Under the pieces are notes generated by a model, which saw only the letters and a list, made by a program, of their open reading frames with translations, was not told the origin of the DNA and searched no databases. A program made the translations under genes and the position numbers. 64,000 nt of DNA, from NCBI RefSeq assembly GCF_048544455.1, contig NC_133528.1:46956002-47020001 (forward strand), read 5' to 3'. This document shows positions 1 to 10,373 of the stretch, piece by piece. This DNA comes from Silene latifolia. Its lineage: Eukaryota > Streptophyta > Magnoliopsida > Caryophyllales > Caryophyllaceae. Each line of letters begins with the position of its first letter. The stretch's first letter is position 1.

Positions 1-2476
1 AGTGTTGTACGAGTTTATATAGCTGAAAGTTTGAGTAAGAGCATGAATAATTGGTGGAAAAAGATGAATAATCGTTGTATGATAATATGATTTATGATAA
101 AGCATGTTATATGATGGAAGAGATTTTATAATGTTGATTATGCTAGTAACATGTGAATAGGAGACTTGATGTTATATATTTGTGATTTTGTTTACGTAAA
201 GTTATAGAATAAAAACATGTAGGCAATACATGCTTGGTAAGTTGAATGATGTATGTGCATAATGGATGTTGTTTCTTGACTTTTGAAGATAGTAACATGT
301 GGTTAGGGATACTAAGTTTATGAGTATTGAGTTGTTTTTGTCTACCTTGTTGTTGTTCAAGTTGTTTGGAAGTAAAAATCGAATAGTTATGTCGTCTGAT
401 TACAGCAAAGTTGTCTTTAAACTGTTATAACTTGAGATGCATAAATGATTTTGATGTGATTCCAATTGGAGGTGATAGCTTGTTCCTTCAAGATTCTAAC
501 GATAGGTCACACGCCCAAAACGACCAAGAAATGAGTGAGTTATGACCGTTTTACGAAAACTGGACAGTGCTGAGAAATGCGTAGGGTACTCGATCGAATG
601 GCCCTTACTCGATCGAGTGCACCTTGGTACTCGATCGAATAGCCCTGGTAATTTTTATATACGTGTCTCTGACTTTCACCTACTCGATCGAGTAAGTTAT
701 TTACTCGATCGAGTGGCCTGTACTCGATCTAGTGACCCCTATTTTGGGTCATATGCTTATTTTTTGATTTCGTAGCATATTATGTTTAATTCAAAGGTAT
801 TATTTTGCTTCTTTCTGCATTGTTTTGTATGTATGTTGAGCCTGATGCGTAAGTTACCCAATCTTATGGTGTAGTGAGTGGCACCTATGGTGAGTATGAG
901 TTCGGTGGAGAGGACATGAGTTATATGTGGTTGTGATAGATAGAGGAAAAAGAAAAGGAAGATTGGCAAGGCTTAATTGAGGCATAGAGCATGTTTTGTG
1001 AGACGGGATGAGTGATATGATTGTGTGTTGAGTAATGTAAAAGTAAGTGAATGTGGGCAAAGGCTGATGTAAATTTATGGAACGTGAGAATGAAAGATTG
1101 AAATGAGAGACGCATATGGTGGTAACTTTGGATGTTTAAGGATTATGAAGGGAGGTAGTTATCACTCAGTTGGTTAAGAATATATGTAATGGAAAGGTCG
1201 TTATAGGTAAATGGAAAGAAATGGGGTATAAAGAGCTTAGATTGAGTTATGCAGCGATGTGGGTTTGCAGATAGCGAGTGAGTTTGGGAATTTGGTTTAT
1301 CAAGAGGTGGAACTAATGTGTGATTTTCTTGGGCAGTTAACAGTATGAAATGAGTTTGGGTTTGAAAAAAAAAGAAAAAAAAACCGAGATGGAGTGGACT
1401 GACCGTGTAGATTGATTGGTGATAAGTGAGAGTGATAGCATGATAAGAGAAGATCCATGGTAAGGAAGAGTGAGGTAATATCGATAAGAAATAATGGGAT
1501 TTGAGTTTTGGAGCAATGAGAAGGTAATCGGAGCACTAAAGAGTTAGGAAGAAGTAATAAGGAGTTTTATGGGTAATTGATTTTGTCGAGTGAAAAAAGA
1601 AAAGAATGAGGGGAGTAAAACTAGGAAAATGTTGACCGGAGTTATGTGATATAGAGGTAAGGAGTCGTCGAGATGTGTGATACCAATCATGAGGACGTTA
1701 GTTAATGGTTATATAGGAGTCTCGGGACAACATGATTAGTCTTGAGTTTTGAGGAATTAAGGAAAGTAAGAAGTTGGTAGAATATCTGCATGATATGAGA
1801 TTTTGTTGGAGAGTTAGATGATGATACAATTAAGGATAGTATTGGGAAGAATGTTGAGGTAATTTTGTTGATAGATTTGATGTTCGTTATTTGGGATGTT
1901 AACCAAAGATAGGAAGGAAATCGTGATATTTAGAGATGAGTGTAAGAGGTTTGATGTCCGGACAGTGGTAGTGTTATGGTTTGTGACTAGTGGTTAAGGG
2001 TGATGGTATATTAGAAAGGTAGCAATTCTAAAGAGGTTGATTTTGTAGAGACCAGATTGATAAGTATGGTTATGAGAGAGTATAAGATGTGGTTATATGA
2101 GGCGGTTATTAGTAGTTGAGTATTAATGGTATGGTTACATTTGGCAGGGGGCGATGGATATGCGAATGAGAGAATATATTATGAGGGGTATACGAGTTAA
2201 GCTCGGGTGAGAGGTAACTTTTATCAGGTGGTAACTTACGTGATCAGGATTGACTGGTTGGATGTGATTATGGGTCTGTGATATATATAAATGTTTGTGT
2301 GAGGTTCGGACCTCACAAGAAGTGGTATGGTGTGATTATTATAAAGTTATTATTTGAATGTTCTGTAATGCATGTTGGGTACGCTAATCTAATTGAATGA
2401 TATTCAAAAAGGTAATAATTTGATTGATCTGGCATGCCTAGTTATAATTTTGTGTGTATTAAAAACACATGTGTAT
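1..2476. other. Decayed retroelement DNA, no intact gene
   Basis: No credible coding region is seen. The DNA is G/T-rich on this strand, with degraded gypsy-like texture. Bases about 440-540 resemble the stretch just upstream of the palindrome array in the E2 LTR (gtgattcca, ttggaggtg, a device followed by cacgccc), and are followed by a similar array at 588-733. It is probably the internal or 3' part of an old Ty3/gypsy element that continues at 8682-10373 on the other side of E1. Family assignment is inference. Confidence 0.4.
588..733. repeat. Palindrome array (TCGATCGA core)
   Basis: Five exact TCGATCGA cores, mostly within ACTCGATCGAGT, plus one degenerate copy (ctcgatctag), separated by irregular spacers of about 10-45 bp. 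It is the same motif as in the E1, E2 and 10.4 kb LTR arrays. No TATA box is obvious beside this copy. Confidence 0.85.
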
Positions 2477-3835
2477 TGATACGGTCGTTATGTACCAAAA
2501 ATAAACCTAAAAACAACTAACAGAAGCTAGCAGCAAGTAGGGTCGATCTCCACAGGGAGGCTATTTTGCTAATTATCTGTTTAACTCAGTCTGTCAGGGT
2601 GTCACAGAAATGGGGGTTTTGAATTGATTTAACTAACTAGAGACTAAAGCGAGGGAAATAAATAAGAGAAATTAACAGCAAGAGAGAAGGGAGTATGCTA
2701 GGAGTCGGTCCACCGTGGCAGCTATCAGATCTTATACTATCAGGAATACTAAGACGATTAGACTATTGATAAGAAGAGCTATGGTCGTCACCTTTCGGTC
2801 CTTAAACCGCCCTAGAGTGTAAACAGCTTAACTTTCGCCCTCACTGCAATACCCTATCGTAATTAAGCAAGCCTTCCCTTCCAATCTTTCGATCTAGGTC
2901 GGGGTTAACTAAATTTATGGTCTCCTGCATGCATTCATTCGACCGGATAACAGTTAAATTGCCTAATACAATTCTTATCGCAGGGCTAATCTATTTAATA
3001 CAATTAAAGCATGCTACCACGGCTTCCCTAATCCTAACATACTATGGGAAGATTAGCTACGCATAATTAAAGGGGAAACAAGAAATAAGGGAAGAACAAT
3101 AAACATAAATAAACAATAATTAAAGAAGAAAAGAAAGGGGAAGAATTACTGAATAAGTCCGGAAATTCAGAACGAAAGTAACAGTAACAGTAACAATGTA
3201 TGTGAATAAATGATAAAAGAGAAGAGAGAGAGGGAGAGTATAGAGTGTGTGTAAATGACTCCTAAAGCTTCCTATTTATAAGAAAATAGGAATTGCTAAA
3301 CCTAATGACGGAATTAGAGCTTAAAAGCCCAACCCGTCAGCATAGCCACTCGATCGACTAACTAAATCACTCGATCGAGTGAACTTGACTCAAAAACAGC
3401 TCGATCGACCTAGAATAGTGCTCGATCGAGTAAGGCTATAAAGGAACTGGTCGATCGACTAAGCAAACAACTCGATCGACTGATTATTGCACCTAGACCC
3501 ACTCGATCGAGTGATAAAGTACTCGATCAAGTGGATATTGACTTTGACTTAGAATTCTCGTTAGTTTGACTTTGACTTGTCCTTTTAGCTCCCGAAACAC
3601 CTTCACGCATCCCAAGACAAACAATATTCCCGCTCCAAATCATCTCTTCCTCCAAATGCATGCTAAACGGACGGTAAATGGCTTGATTTCGCTACTTTTT
3701 ACGGTTCATTTCGCAATTAAGACAAAATACACCAAAGTAACATATTCGGGGCATTTCGTAGCATAAAACTACGATAAAAACACAGAAATACGTGCATAAA
3801 ATAGGCTAAAAAGACTATATAAAATGCACGTATCA
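2477..3835 (-). repeat. E1 3' LTR
   Basis: 1359 bp, nearly identical to 7313-8676, with a few clustered differences. It contains a palindrome array at about 3348-3533 (seven exact TCGATCGA cores and one degenerate) and, downstream in the sense direction, TATAAATA on the complement of 3273-3280. Confidence 0.93.
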
Positions 3836-3853
3836 AATCTCCCCAAACCAAAC
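3836..3853 (-). other. E1 polypurine tract
   Basis: Sense reading is ggtttggtttggggagat directly before the 3' LTR, the normal place for a plus-strand primer. The same tract precedes the E2 3' LTR. Two related copies lie further inside the element (around 5312-5334 and 5432-5446). Confidence 0.8.
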
Positions 3854-5175
3854 CTTTACTCGTCCTCGAGTAAACTCAAAACTATACGCTAATGGAACGG
3901 AAAAATAACTCAGAGCTAGCTACAAATGCCCACTTAAGCCAATTTAATGCAAGCAACCTAACACTTATAGCCAGACAGTCAAATGCAAACGAGTTATAGG
4001 ATGTTTAAAAACAAAGCTGAACCGTCGACCTTGCAAGACCTTTAATGATGGACTCTCACGGGTCACTCTTCTCTCATGAAGCAAAGGGTAAGCAAATGAA
4101 TGTAAGAGAGAAGAAGAAAAATAGTCGCTCACCTAGACTACGACCCACATAAACATGCATGCAACTAATATGATAGACAATTCTAACTACCAAACATACA
4201 TTCCAACCAAACAAGGTCTGTCACAGTAGGGCTTACAAAAATATGGTAAAGTGAGGCAATGGGTAAGAAAAGGCAAAACATTTATGGGAATGTGGAGGTA
4301 TAGGTGATCAAGCTAGTACCTAAACAGAACCATATGAGACATATCCATTTCCAACTCAATTATAGAATAAAGCACAATGCCCTTCATTTGGCACACAATC
4401 TCACCAAACCAAACTGAACATACTCCTCAAATGATGTAAGATAGAACATAGGAGCAGAAACCGTCTCATAATCAGACATCTTTTTTTCGAAATCTTTTTC
4501 CTTTCTTTTTCTATTTTTTTCTTTCTTTCGGTTTCTTCTTTTCTTTTTTCTGATTTTTTCCTTTTTTTTTTCAATTCTTTTTCACGTCTTATTTTCTCAT
4601 CAACCTCCTTTTCTTCATAAATTACCAGCTCCAAATCAATATGATATGAGCCAAGATTTGATACAATAAACAGAATACCGCAGAACAATCTAAACTAGCT
4701 TGACAAGGCAGGCTAAATTTGGATGTAGCTAAGGGTCAACTGGCAGATTTGGCTAATGTGGAGTTAAATGGGTAAAAATGAAAGAAAGGGAATTTTTAAG
4801 CACCTCCCTGCATGTGACACCAACCACTAACCCGAATGTATGACGGCAAAAAGCAATTGAATTTCATATATGTGCAAATTGATGATACATGTTATGCAAG
4901 GAGTATACTACTCACAATCCTACATGAAACTGGTCACAAATAACACCAGTTTATACGGCTCTAATTCCTTAGAAATTATAAGTAGGTTGCCAAAATTTAA
5001 GGTCAAGTCTATTCGTTCAGCTAAATTTTAACATTAACTCGTAGATATGCAAAATGACAAAGCTAATAAGATAACAGTTTAATGCAAGGCTTAAGCAAAA
5101 AGACAAATGCAGTGCAATTTCATCATTGAAATCTACCGTTCCGACTCAACCTATATGCTAAAATAAACATGAATT
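3854..5175 (-). other. Conserved non-coding spacer of E1
   Basis: This spacer matches, in reverse, the spacers of E2 (about 24049-25382) and E3 (about 30967-32323). Shared landmarks include an agcatatagg...gagtcggaacggtag block, a cttgatcacct...ccataaatgttttgcc block, a cccgtgagagtcc block and an A/G-rich run. Here the run is the T/C-rich stretch 4480-4620. It does not encode a plausible protein: the lysine-rich frame over 4401-4688 is a by-product of the purine run. Confidence 0.75.
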
Positions 5176-5533
5176 TTTTGAATTTAAACAATTTTTTCAA
5201 TTTTTATGGAATTTTTGAATTTTTATGAAAATAAACAACAATGCATACTGAAATTAAATGTGATTACTGAAATGCAAATAAAAACAATATGCAGACACGG
5301 ATATGGATGCATAACCTCCCCAAACCAAACCGTACAATGCCCCCATTGTACCAAAACATGGAAAGGAAAATGCAAATTAAAGGAGAAAGAGAGTAAAAGC
5401 GGAAAAACTCACAAAATGTGCGAATAAAGGGACCTCCCCAAACCGACCATGAAATGGGAGGTTGCTAAGGCCCGGAAAACCGTCTCAGGAAGCTAATCCA
5501 AGTCAATAACACTCGATATCCGTCCAACAGTGG

Positions 5534-5698
5534 TCGATCGAGTGAGTGGGCATCCAAGAACAGCTCGATCGAAAAGAAACTAGGTCGATCGAGGGGTTTC
5601 TTACTTTGCAGGTAGTCGATCGAGTAGATATTTGCTCGATCGAGAGGATTTGGCAGCATAAGTGCTCGATCGAGTAAATAAACTACTCGATCGAGTGG
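5534..5698. repeat. E1 post-ORF palindrome array
   Basis: Seven TCGATCGA cores with variable flanks (CTCGATCGAG or GTCGATCGAG), lying between the ORF and the conserved spacer. The homologous position in E2 (23522-23682) carries six plus one degenerate copy. Confidence 0.85.
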
Positions 5699-5824
5699 TT
5701 CTCAGCGTGTCCCTGCAAAATTCAATGAAAAACAGCCTGTAAACTAACTAAACAAGCAAACTGAGATAGTCCATGGTATAAAACCATTTATTACAACTTA
5801 AATGAAATAAAATGCAGAATAAAA

Positions 5825-5860
5825 TTGCCGGGTTGCCTCCCGGTTAGCGCTAGCTTCAGT
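5825..5860 (-). other. Conserved hairpin after the E1 ORF
   Basis: Sense gctagcgct is followed by ccgggaggcaacccgg, a stem of ccggg/cccgg type with loop aggcaa. The same motif follows the ORF in E2 (about 23359-23391). This gctagcgct plus GGGAGGCAACCC-type stem is, as I recall, a frequent landmark of Athila-like elements. Its role is unknown. Confidence 0.6.
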
Positions 5861-5901
5861 CAGGTCCCAGCTCGACCTTCTTTTTCTTCGAGCCACTCAA
5901 A

Positions 5902-6816
5902 CTAATCACAATCAAAATAGCTCAAAGCGCGCAGCAACCTGTCAAATAGCTGCGCATGTGCTACACAACAGCATAAGTAGCACCAAAGTGGAATCAAGAA
6001 ATAGGAAATAAAAATGTTTAACCATTTAAGTCTAACAAATTTCCTATGAGCGCTCCTAAATTTATCCACAAAATAAAGGAGCGCGGGAGCAATTGTCAAT
6101 ATATAGGGGTCCCGATTCAGATTAGCAAACTTGAAATGATAAGGACGGTGAAAATTCGTTAAATTATGCGTCCACATATGAGAGGGTGTAGCATTAAAAG
6201 AAGGAGCACAAATTAAACGAGGCAAAATACTGTTAAAACAAACAATAATGAAATTATCGCTTACTACCTCGGGTTGGTCGCTCTCAACGACGGAATCACT
6301 GACAAAGGAATGGATTACCTCATCCGTGCTAGGAGCAATTACCGTCTCAGCTGCTTCTTCATCAACCTCCTCAGTGGAATCCATCCCGTAAATCGCAGCT
6401 TCGAGTGTATCCGACTCTGCTGTGAATAAGGGGGGTTCACCGTAACCTTCATCATCGTCAAACTCGTCATCTAAAATGAACCCAAGTGACGAATTAAAGC
6501 TCCCAATGGCCAAATCAGTCGATCGAGCAAAATACTCACTCGATCGACCAACTTCCTCCCGCGTCTCACTCGATCGAGTAACAAAATCACTCGATCGAGA
6601 ACTATCCTCCTGCATGTCACTCGATCGAGAAGAGATATTACTCGATCGAGGACTTTCTTCCTGTACAGCGTTGATATCCCCGCATATACTCTGGAAATAC
6701 GATAGAAATTCGTCGTCCGAAATATAGAAATCATTTTCAGCATTGGGCAACGCGGGTTCTTCATGGGAAAAACCGCTCTTGGTCAAGTACACCTCTTTTG
6801 GTTGCCGAGCAACCAA
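5902..6816 (-). CDS. E1 ORF, unknown protein with embedded palindrome repeats and C-terminal hydrophobic segment
   Basis: A 304-codon frame of no family I recognise. The N-terminal third is acidic (ENDFYISDDEFLSYF). Residues about 55-100 are built from the TCGATCGA array and read as repeated RSS/RST units. Another acidic stretch (DDEFDDDEGYGE) follows. The C-terminal 100 residues are basic and hydrophobic (YFVDKFRSAHRKFVRLK, then FISYFLIPLWCYLCCCVAHA), which suggests one membrane-spanning or membrane-associated segment. E2 encodes the same protein but is broken at a different place, between the acidic region and this C-terminal part. An N-terminal piece lies at 6902-7105 in another frame, so the ancestral protein was longer. 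The first ATG here may be internal. It is not gag-like (no zinc knuckle, no Retrotrans_gag motifs). An envelope-like origin is only a guess. Confidence 0.6.
   Translation of the reverse strand: MVARQPKEVYLTKSGFSHEEPALPNAENDFYISDDEFLSYFQSICGDINAVQEESPRSSNISSRSSDMQEDSSRSSDFVTRSSETREEVGRSSEYFARSTDLAIGSFNSSLGFILDDEFDDDEGYGEPPLFTAESDTLEAAIYGMDSTEEVDEEAAETVIAPSTDEVIHSFVSDSVVESDQPEVVSDNFIIVCFNSILPRLICAPSFNATPSHMWTHNLTNFHRPYHFKFANLNRDPYILTIAPALLYFVDKFRSAHRKFVRLKWLNIFISYFLIPLWCYLCCCVAHAQLFDRLLRALSYFDCD
6519..6650. repeat. In-ORF palindrome array of E1
   Basis: Six TCGATCGA cores inside the coding frame, translated as RSS-type repeats. The homologous E2 ORF also has exactly six (22579-22710). Confidence 0.9.
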
Positions 6817-6901
6817 CCCAGCTGTTAACCGAGCAATTTTGATCGCAACTCAAAGCAATTTCGGTGACTTGAGCACCCATATGTCTACCAAATTCGGAGA
6901 A

Positions 6902-7105
6902 CTAAGGATCTCGGCTCCGCGATTTCTTTTTTCGTATATCACGAGGATCTTGTTGCGGTGGCCATTGATGGGGTGGATGTGGCGGCACAACTACGGCTGC
7001 ATTGTGCTCAGCAGGACCACATCCCCAAGACTTCTTCCTTTCCCAACTAGCAGGTGGCTCAGCTTGGGCTTCAAACTGAGCAATTAGTCGGGAGACAGAT
7101 GTCAT
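6902..7105 (-). pseudogene. E1 ORF N-terminal fragment
   Basis: The frame opens with an ATG at 7105 (MTSVSRLIAQFEAQ), about 180 bp after the primer site, and runs into a proline-rich patch (NAAVVVPPHPPHQWPPQQDP). The same proline-rich patch occurs in the E2 ORF, where it continues into coiled-coil repeats and then the acidic region. Here the frame is lost before 6816, so the ORF is broken between this piece and 5902-6816. Confidence 0.6.
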
Positions 7106-7289
7106 CTTGGCAAGAGGGATCGAAGGTACTCAAGCCTTCCCTTCGATAATCTCCCTCAGTAGCCTGTCTAATAAACCTGTAGGCCTATCAAAACAGCACT
7201 AAAGAAAAAGATAAGAACAGCCTCAAGGTACTTAGTCTTCCCTTGAGGCGAAAGGACAGACAAAATTAAAGCAGATAAAAGCGTCGCCT

Positions 7290-7306
7290 CCCCGGCAACA
7301 GCGCCA
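7290..7306 (-). other. E1 primer-binding site (tRNA-Asp type)
   Basis: Sense TGGCGCTGTTGCCGGGG lies 6 bp inside the 5' LTR. It matches the complement of the plant tRNA-Asp 3' end except one T where E2 and E3 have C. Confidence 0.85.
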
Positions 7307-7312
7307 AAATTT

Positions 7313-8676
7313 TGATACGGTCGTTATGTACCAAAAATAAACCTAAAAACAACTAACAGAAGCTAGCAGCAAGTAGGGTCGATCTCCACAGGGAGGCTAT
7401 TTTGCTAATTATCTGTTTAACTCAGTCTGTCAGGGTGTCACAGAAATGGGGGTTTTGAATTGATTTAACTAACTAGAGACTAAAGCGAGGGAAATAAATA
7501 AGAGAAATTAACAGCAAGAGAGAAGGGAGTATGCTAGGAGTCGGTCCACCGTGGCAGCTATCAGATCTTATACTATCAGGAATACTAAGACGATTAGACT
7601 ATTGATAAGAAGAGCTATGGTCGTCACCTTTCGGTCCTTAAACCGCCCTAGAGTGTAAAATGACTTAACTTTCGCCCTCACTGCAATACCCTATCGTAAT
7701 TAAGCAAGCCTTCCCTTCCAATCTTTCGATCTAGGTCGGGGTTAACTAAATTTATGGTCTCCTGCATGCATTCATTCGACCGGATAACAGTTAAATTGCC
7801 TAATATAATTCTTATCGCAAGGCTAATCTATTTAATACAATTAAAGCATGCTACCACGGCTTCCCTAATCCTAACATACTATGGGAAGATTAGCTACGCA
7901 TAATTAAAGGGGAAACAAGAAATAAGGGAAGAACAATAAACATAAATAAACAATAATTAAAGAAGAAAAGAAAGGGGAAGAATTACTGAATAAGTCCGGA
8001 AATTCAGAACGAAAGTAACAGTAACAGTAACAATGTATGTGAATAAATGATAAAAGAGAAGAGAGAGAGAGGGAGAGTATAGAGTGTGTGTAAATGACTC
8101 CTAAAGCTTCCTATTTATAAGAAAATAGGAATTGCTAAACCTAATGACGGAATTAGAGCTTAAAAGCCCAACCCGTCAGCATAGCCACTCGATCGACTAA
8201 CTAAATCACTCGATCGAGTGAACTTGACTCAAAAACAGCTCGATCGACCTAGAATAGTGCTCGATCGAGTAAGGCTATAAAGGAACTGGTCGATCGACTA
8301 AGCAAACAACTCGATCGACTGATTATTGCACCTAGACCCACTCGATCGAGTGATAAAGTACTCGATCAAGTGGATATTGACTTTAGCAGCTTAGAATTCT
8401 CGTTAGTTTGACTTTGACTTGTCCTTTTAGCTCCCGAAACACCTTCACGCATCCCAAGACAGCAATATTCCCCGCTCCAAATCATCTCTTCCTCCAAATG
8501 CATGCTAAACGGACGGTAAATGGCTTGATTTCGCTACTTTCTGGTTCATTCCTGCAATTAAGACAAAATACACCAAAGTAGCATATTCGGGGCATTTCGT
8601 AGCATAAAACTACGATAAAAACACAGAAATACGTGCATAAAATAGGCTAAAAAGACTATATAAAATGCACGTATCA
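7313..8676 (-). repeat. E1 5' LTR
   Basis: 1364 bp, partner of 2477-3835. Its few differences from the 3' copy include small clustered changes (around 8384-8392, 8460-8475 and 8538-8556) that look more like patchy sequencing or assembly errors than ordinary aging. Confidence 0.93.
8112..8373 (-). promoter_or_regulatory. E1 U3 promoter: palindrome array plus TATA box
   Basis: In the sense direction an array of seven TCGATCGA cores and one degenerate copy (about 8373 down to 8187) is followed about 65 bp later by TATAAATA (complement of 8112-8119). Promoter role is inferred from position and TATA sequence. Confidence 0.65.
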
Positions 8677-8681
8677 TGTAT

Positions 8682-10373
8682 TCTGTGAAATGGTAGGGAT
8701 GATGTTCATGAGGTGTTTATCCATTTATTCATATAATATGTTGCGTTGTGATCTAGAAAAGCGGTTTTGAGTAAGTTTTATTGTCCGGGAAGTTATACTG
8801 AGTCAGTGTTCATGGGAATTGTATGTGGTTGTGATGTCTATCGATGTGGTTGTTGTGTCTCGGGTGGTGATCCGGGCACGGTACTTCGTGTTGGGATGTG
8901 GATATTTTCGCGCTGCGGTGCGGCTGTTAGTGGCGGTGTTACGATGCCGTCGCCGGTTGTGGTGGAGTATACGGGGTGATTATGATACGAGTTTCCGGAA
9001 GTACATACCAGTTATACATAGATTGTTGTTTTGTTTGCTGCTGTTCCTTGTGAGTTTTGGTTGTACATATAGACTGTTGTTTTGTTTGTTGATGTTTCTT
9101 GCTAGTTCCAGCTCGGGAGCGAGGGTAGAGTATGATATGGAAGAGAATTGTGTATGTTTATGTTGTTGTCATGGCATAGTGATATTTTGTTGATGGGCCA
9201 GAGTTGTGAGAAGTTGTTATAGTAATTTTGATCTTGTTTTAAGGTGAGGCGTCGGTAGTCATAGTCATGGCAAGTGATCCGTGGAACATGTGTAGTAATG
9301 ATCTGAAAGCGGTAGGTGGTTCATAATTTTTTGTTGAGATAGTGAGTGCAGGGTATTGGGAATTGATGTCATGTTAAGTTATGTATGAGTTTTGCGGTAA
9401 TGAAAGAAAAGAACTTGAGGATTTAGTGTGAGTGTACGTAATAAGTGTGGATCATGAGTTATGCTTTTGGCGATGAGAGTTTTATATAGTTTATATAGAG
9501 AGGTATGTCATGTTGCGGTAATGTGGAAGAGTTGAAGTTTTGGGTTAAGCTAAAGATTTTGAGGTATAGGTTAGGTGGTGTGACGAGTAAATTGAAGTAT
9601 GAGAATTGTTTAAGTAAGAGAGCCTTGGATATATGCATGGCGAGTGTTTAGAGTATAGGTGGTTATTTTTGACATGCGGTGGTGATGAGGATAATGAGAA
9701 GATATGGCTAGGATCTAGTATTAGTGAGTTACGAGGACGTAACATTTATCTTAAGAGGAGTAGGATGCGACAAAGAGAGTTTAATGGTTGTACAGGTTGA
9801 AGTAGATTTGGAAGTTTGAGTCTTGATGTAGAATAAAAGATTGATTCGTGTTGTGGTTGATTTTATTAAAGGTCATGACCGTGCTTGTAGTAATGCGATG
9901 TCTAGGAGTACGAGAATATTTCAATAGTGTTGACAGTTGAATGATGATGATTATGAGTTCGATAGTTTTGACAGTTGGAAGATAATGTTATGAGTGTAAG
10001 TAAACTTTGGGGACGAAGTTCCTTTTAAGGGTGGTAGAATGTAACATTCCGTTTGATGTTTATGAGTGTCTTGATATTGGATTTTCTAGTGGATAATATG
10101 TTAGTGAAACGGAGCTAGCAGCATTAGTGGATGGTAGTTGGTAGTGTATGGAGTTAGTGTCGGGAGAGTCTATGATGTAGGTGATATGATATCGTGAGCC
10201 ATGTTGGGGAGGTAGGAATAGTTGGTGGAGTTGGTGTTTAGAGTTCATGTTTTATAGGTTGGAGTTTTGTTTTGAGTTCTTAGTTGCGTTGTTGTGTCTT
10301 GGTCGAGTTAGTATGTTTGTTTTTATGTATGGGTTGAACTTCAGGGACGAAGTTTCTTTTAAGGAGGGAAGAC
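8682..10373 (+). other. Decayed gypsy-like interior, continuing 1-2476
   Basis: No intact coding region; the short frames at 8767-9193 have no recognisable domain. Two pre-LTR signatures are visible: ggggacgaagttcctttta at about 10007 and gggacgaagtttctttta at about 10345. These resemble the 3' ends of plant Ty3/gypsy coding regions just before the polypurine tract. The second is followed by aaggagggaagac and the LTR at 10374. The first is followed by tgtaacattcc (10040), possibly the start of a truncated older LTR. Confidence 0.5.

Larger units (their letters stand above)
2477..8676 (-). mobile_element. E1: non-autonomous Athila-like LTR retrotransposon
   Basis: Two direct LTRs (2477-3835 and 7313-8676) start TGATAC and end TATCA in the sense strand. 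They flank a 3.5 kb interior, with a perfect 5-bp target duplication tgtat at 2472-2476 and 8677-8681. Sense is minus. A primer site matching the 3' end of plant tRNA-Asp (one mismatch) follows the 5' LTR, and a purine tract precedes the 3' LTR. The interior encodes one broken ORF of unknown function and no gag, protease, reverse transcriptase or integrase that I can recognise. It shares LTR type, ORF and spacer with E2 (20360-26862), so it is a non-autonomous family member needing proteins from elsewhere. Athila-like placement rests on the tRNA-Asp primer site and spacer shared with E3. Confidence 0.93.

Noticed and set aside
4401-4688. Lysine/glutamate-rich 95-residue frame
   Set aside because: Translation of the purine-rich run in the E1 spacer; the corresponding runs in E2 and E3 are not open in the same way.
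7290-7306. tRNA-Asp gene
   Set aside because: Only the 3' terminal complement is present, adjacent to an LTR: primer-binding site.
8767-9193. Frames of 70 and 124 codons
   Set aside because: Overlapping frames in decayed element DNA with no recognised motif or homologue in the window.
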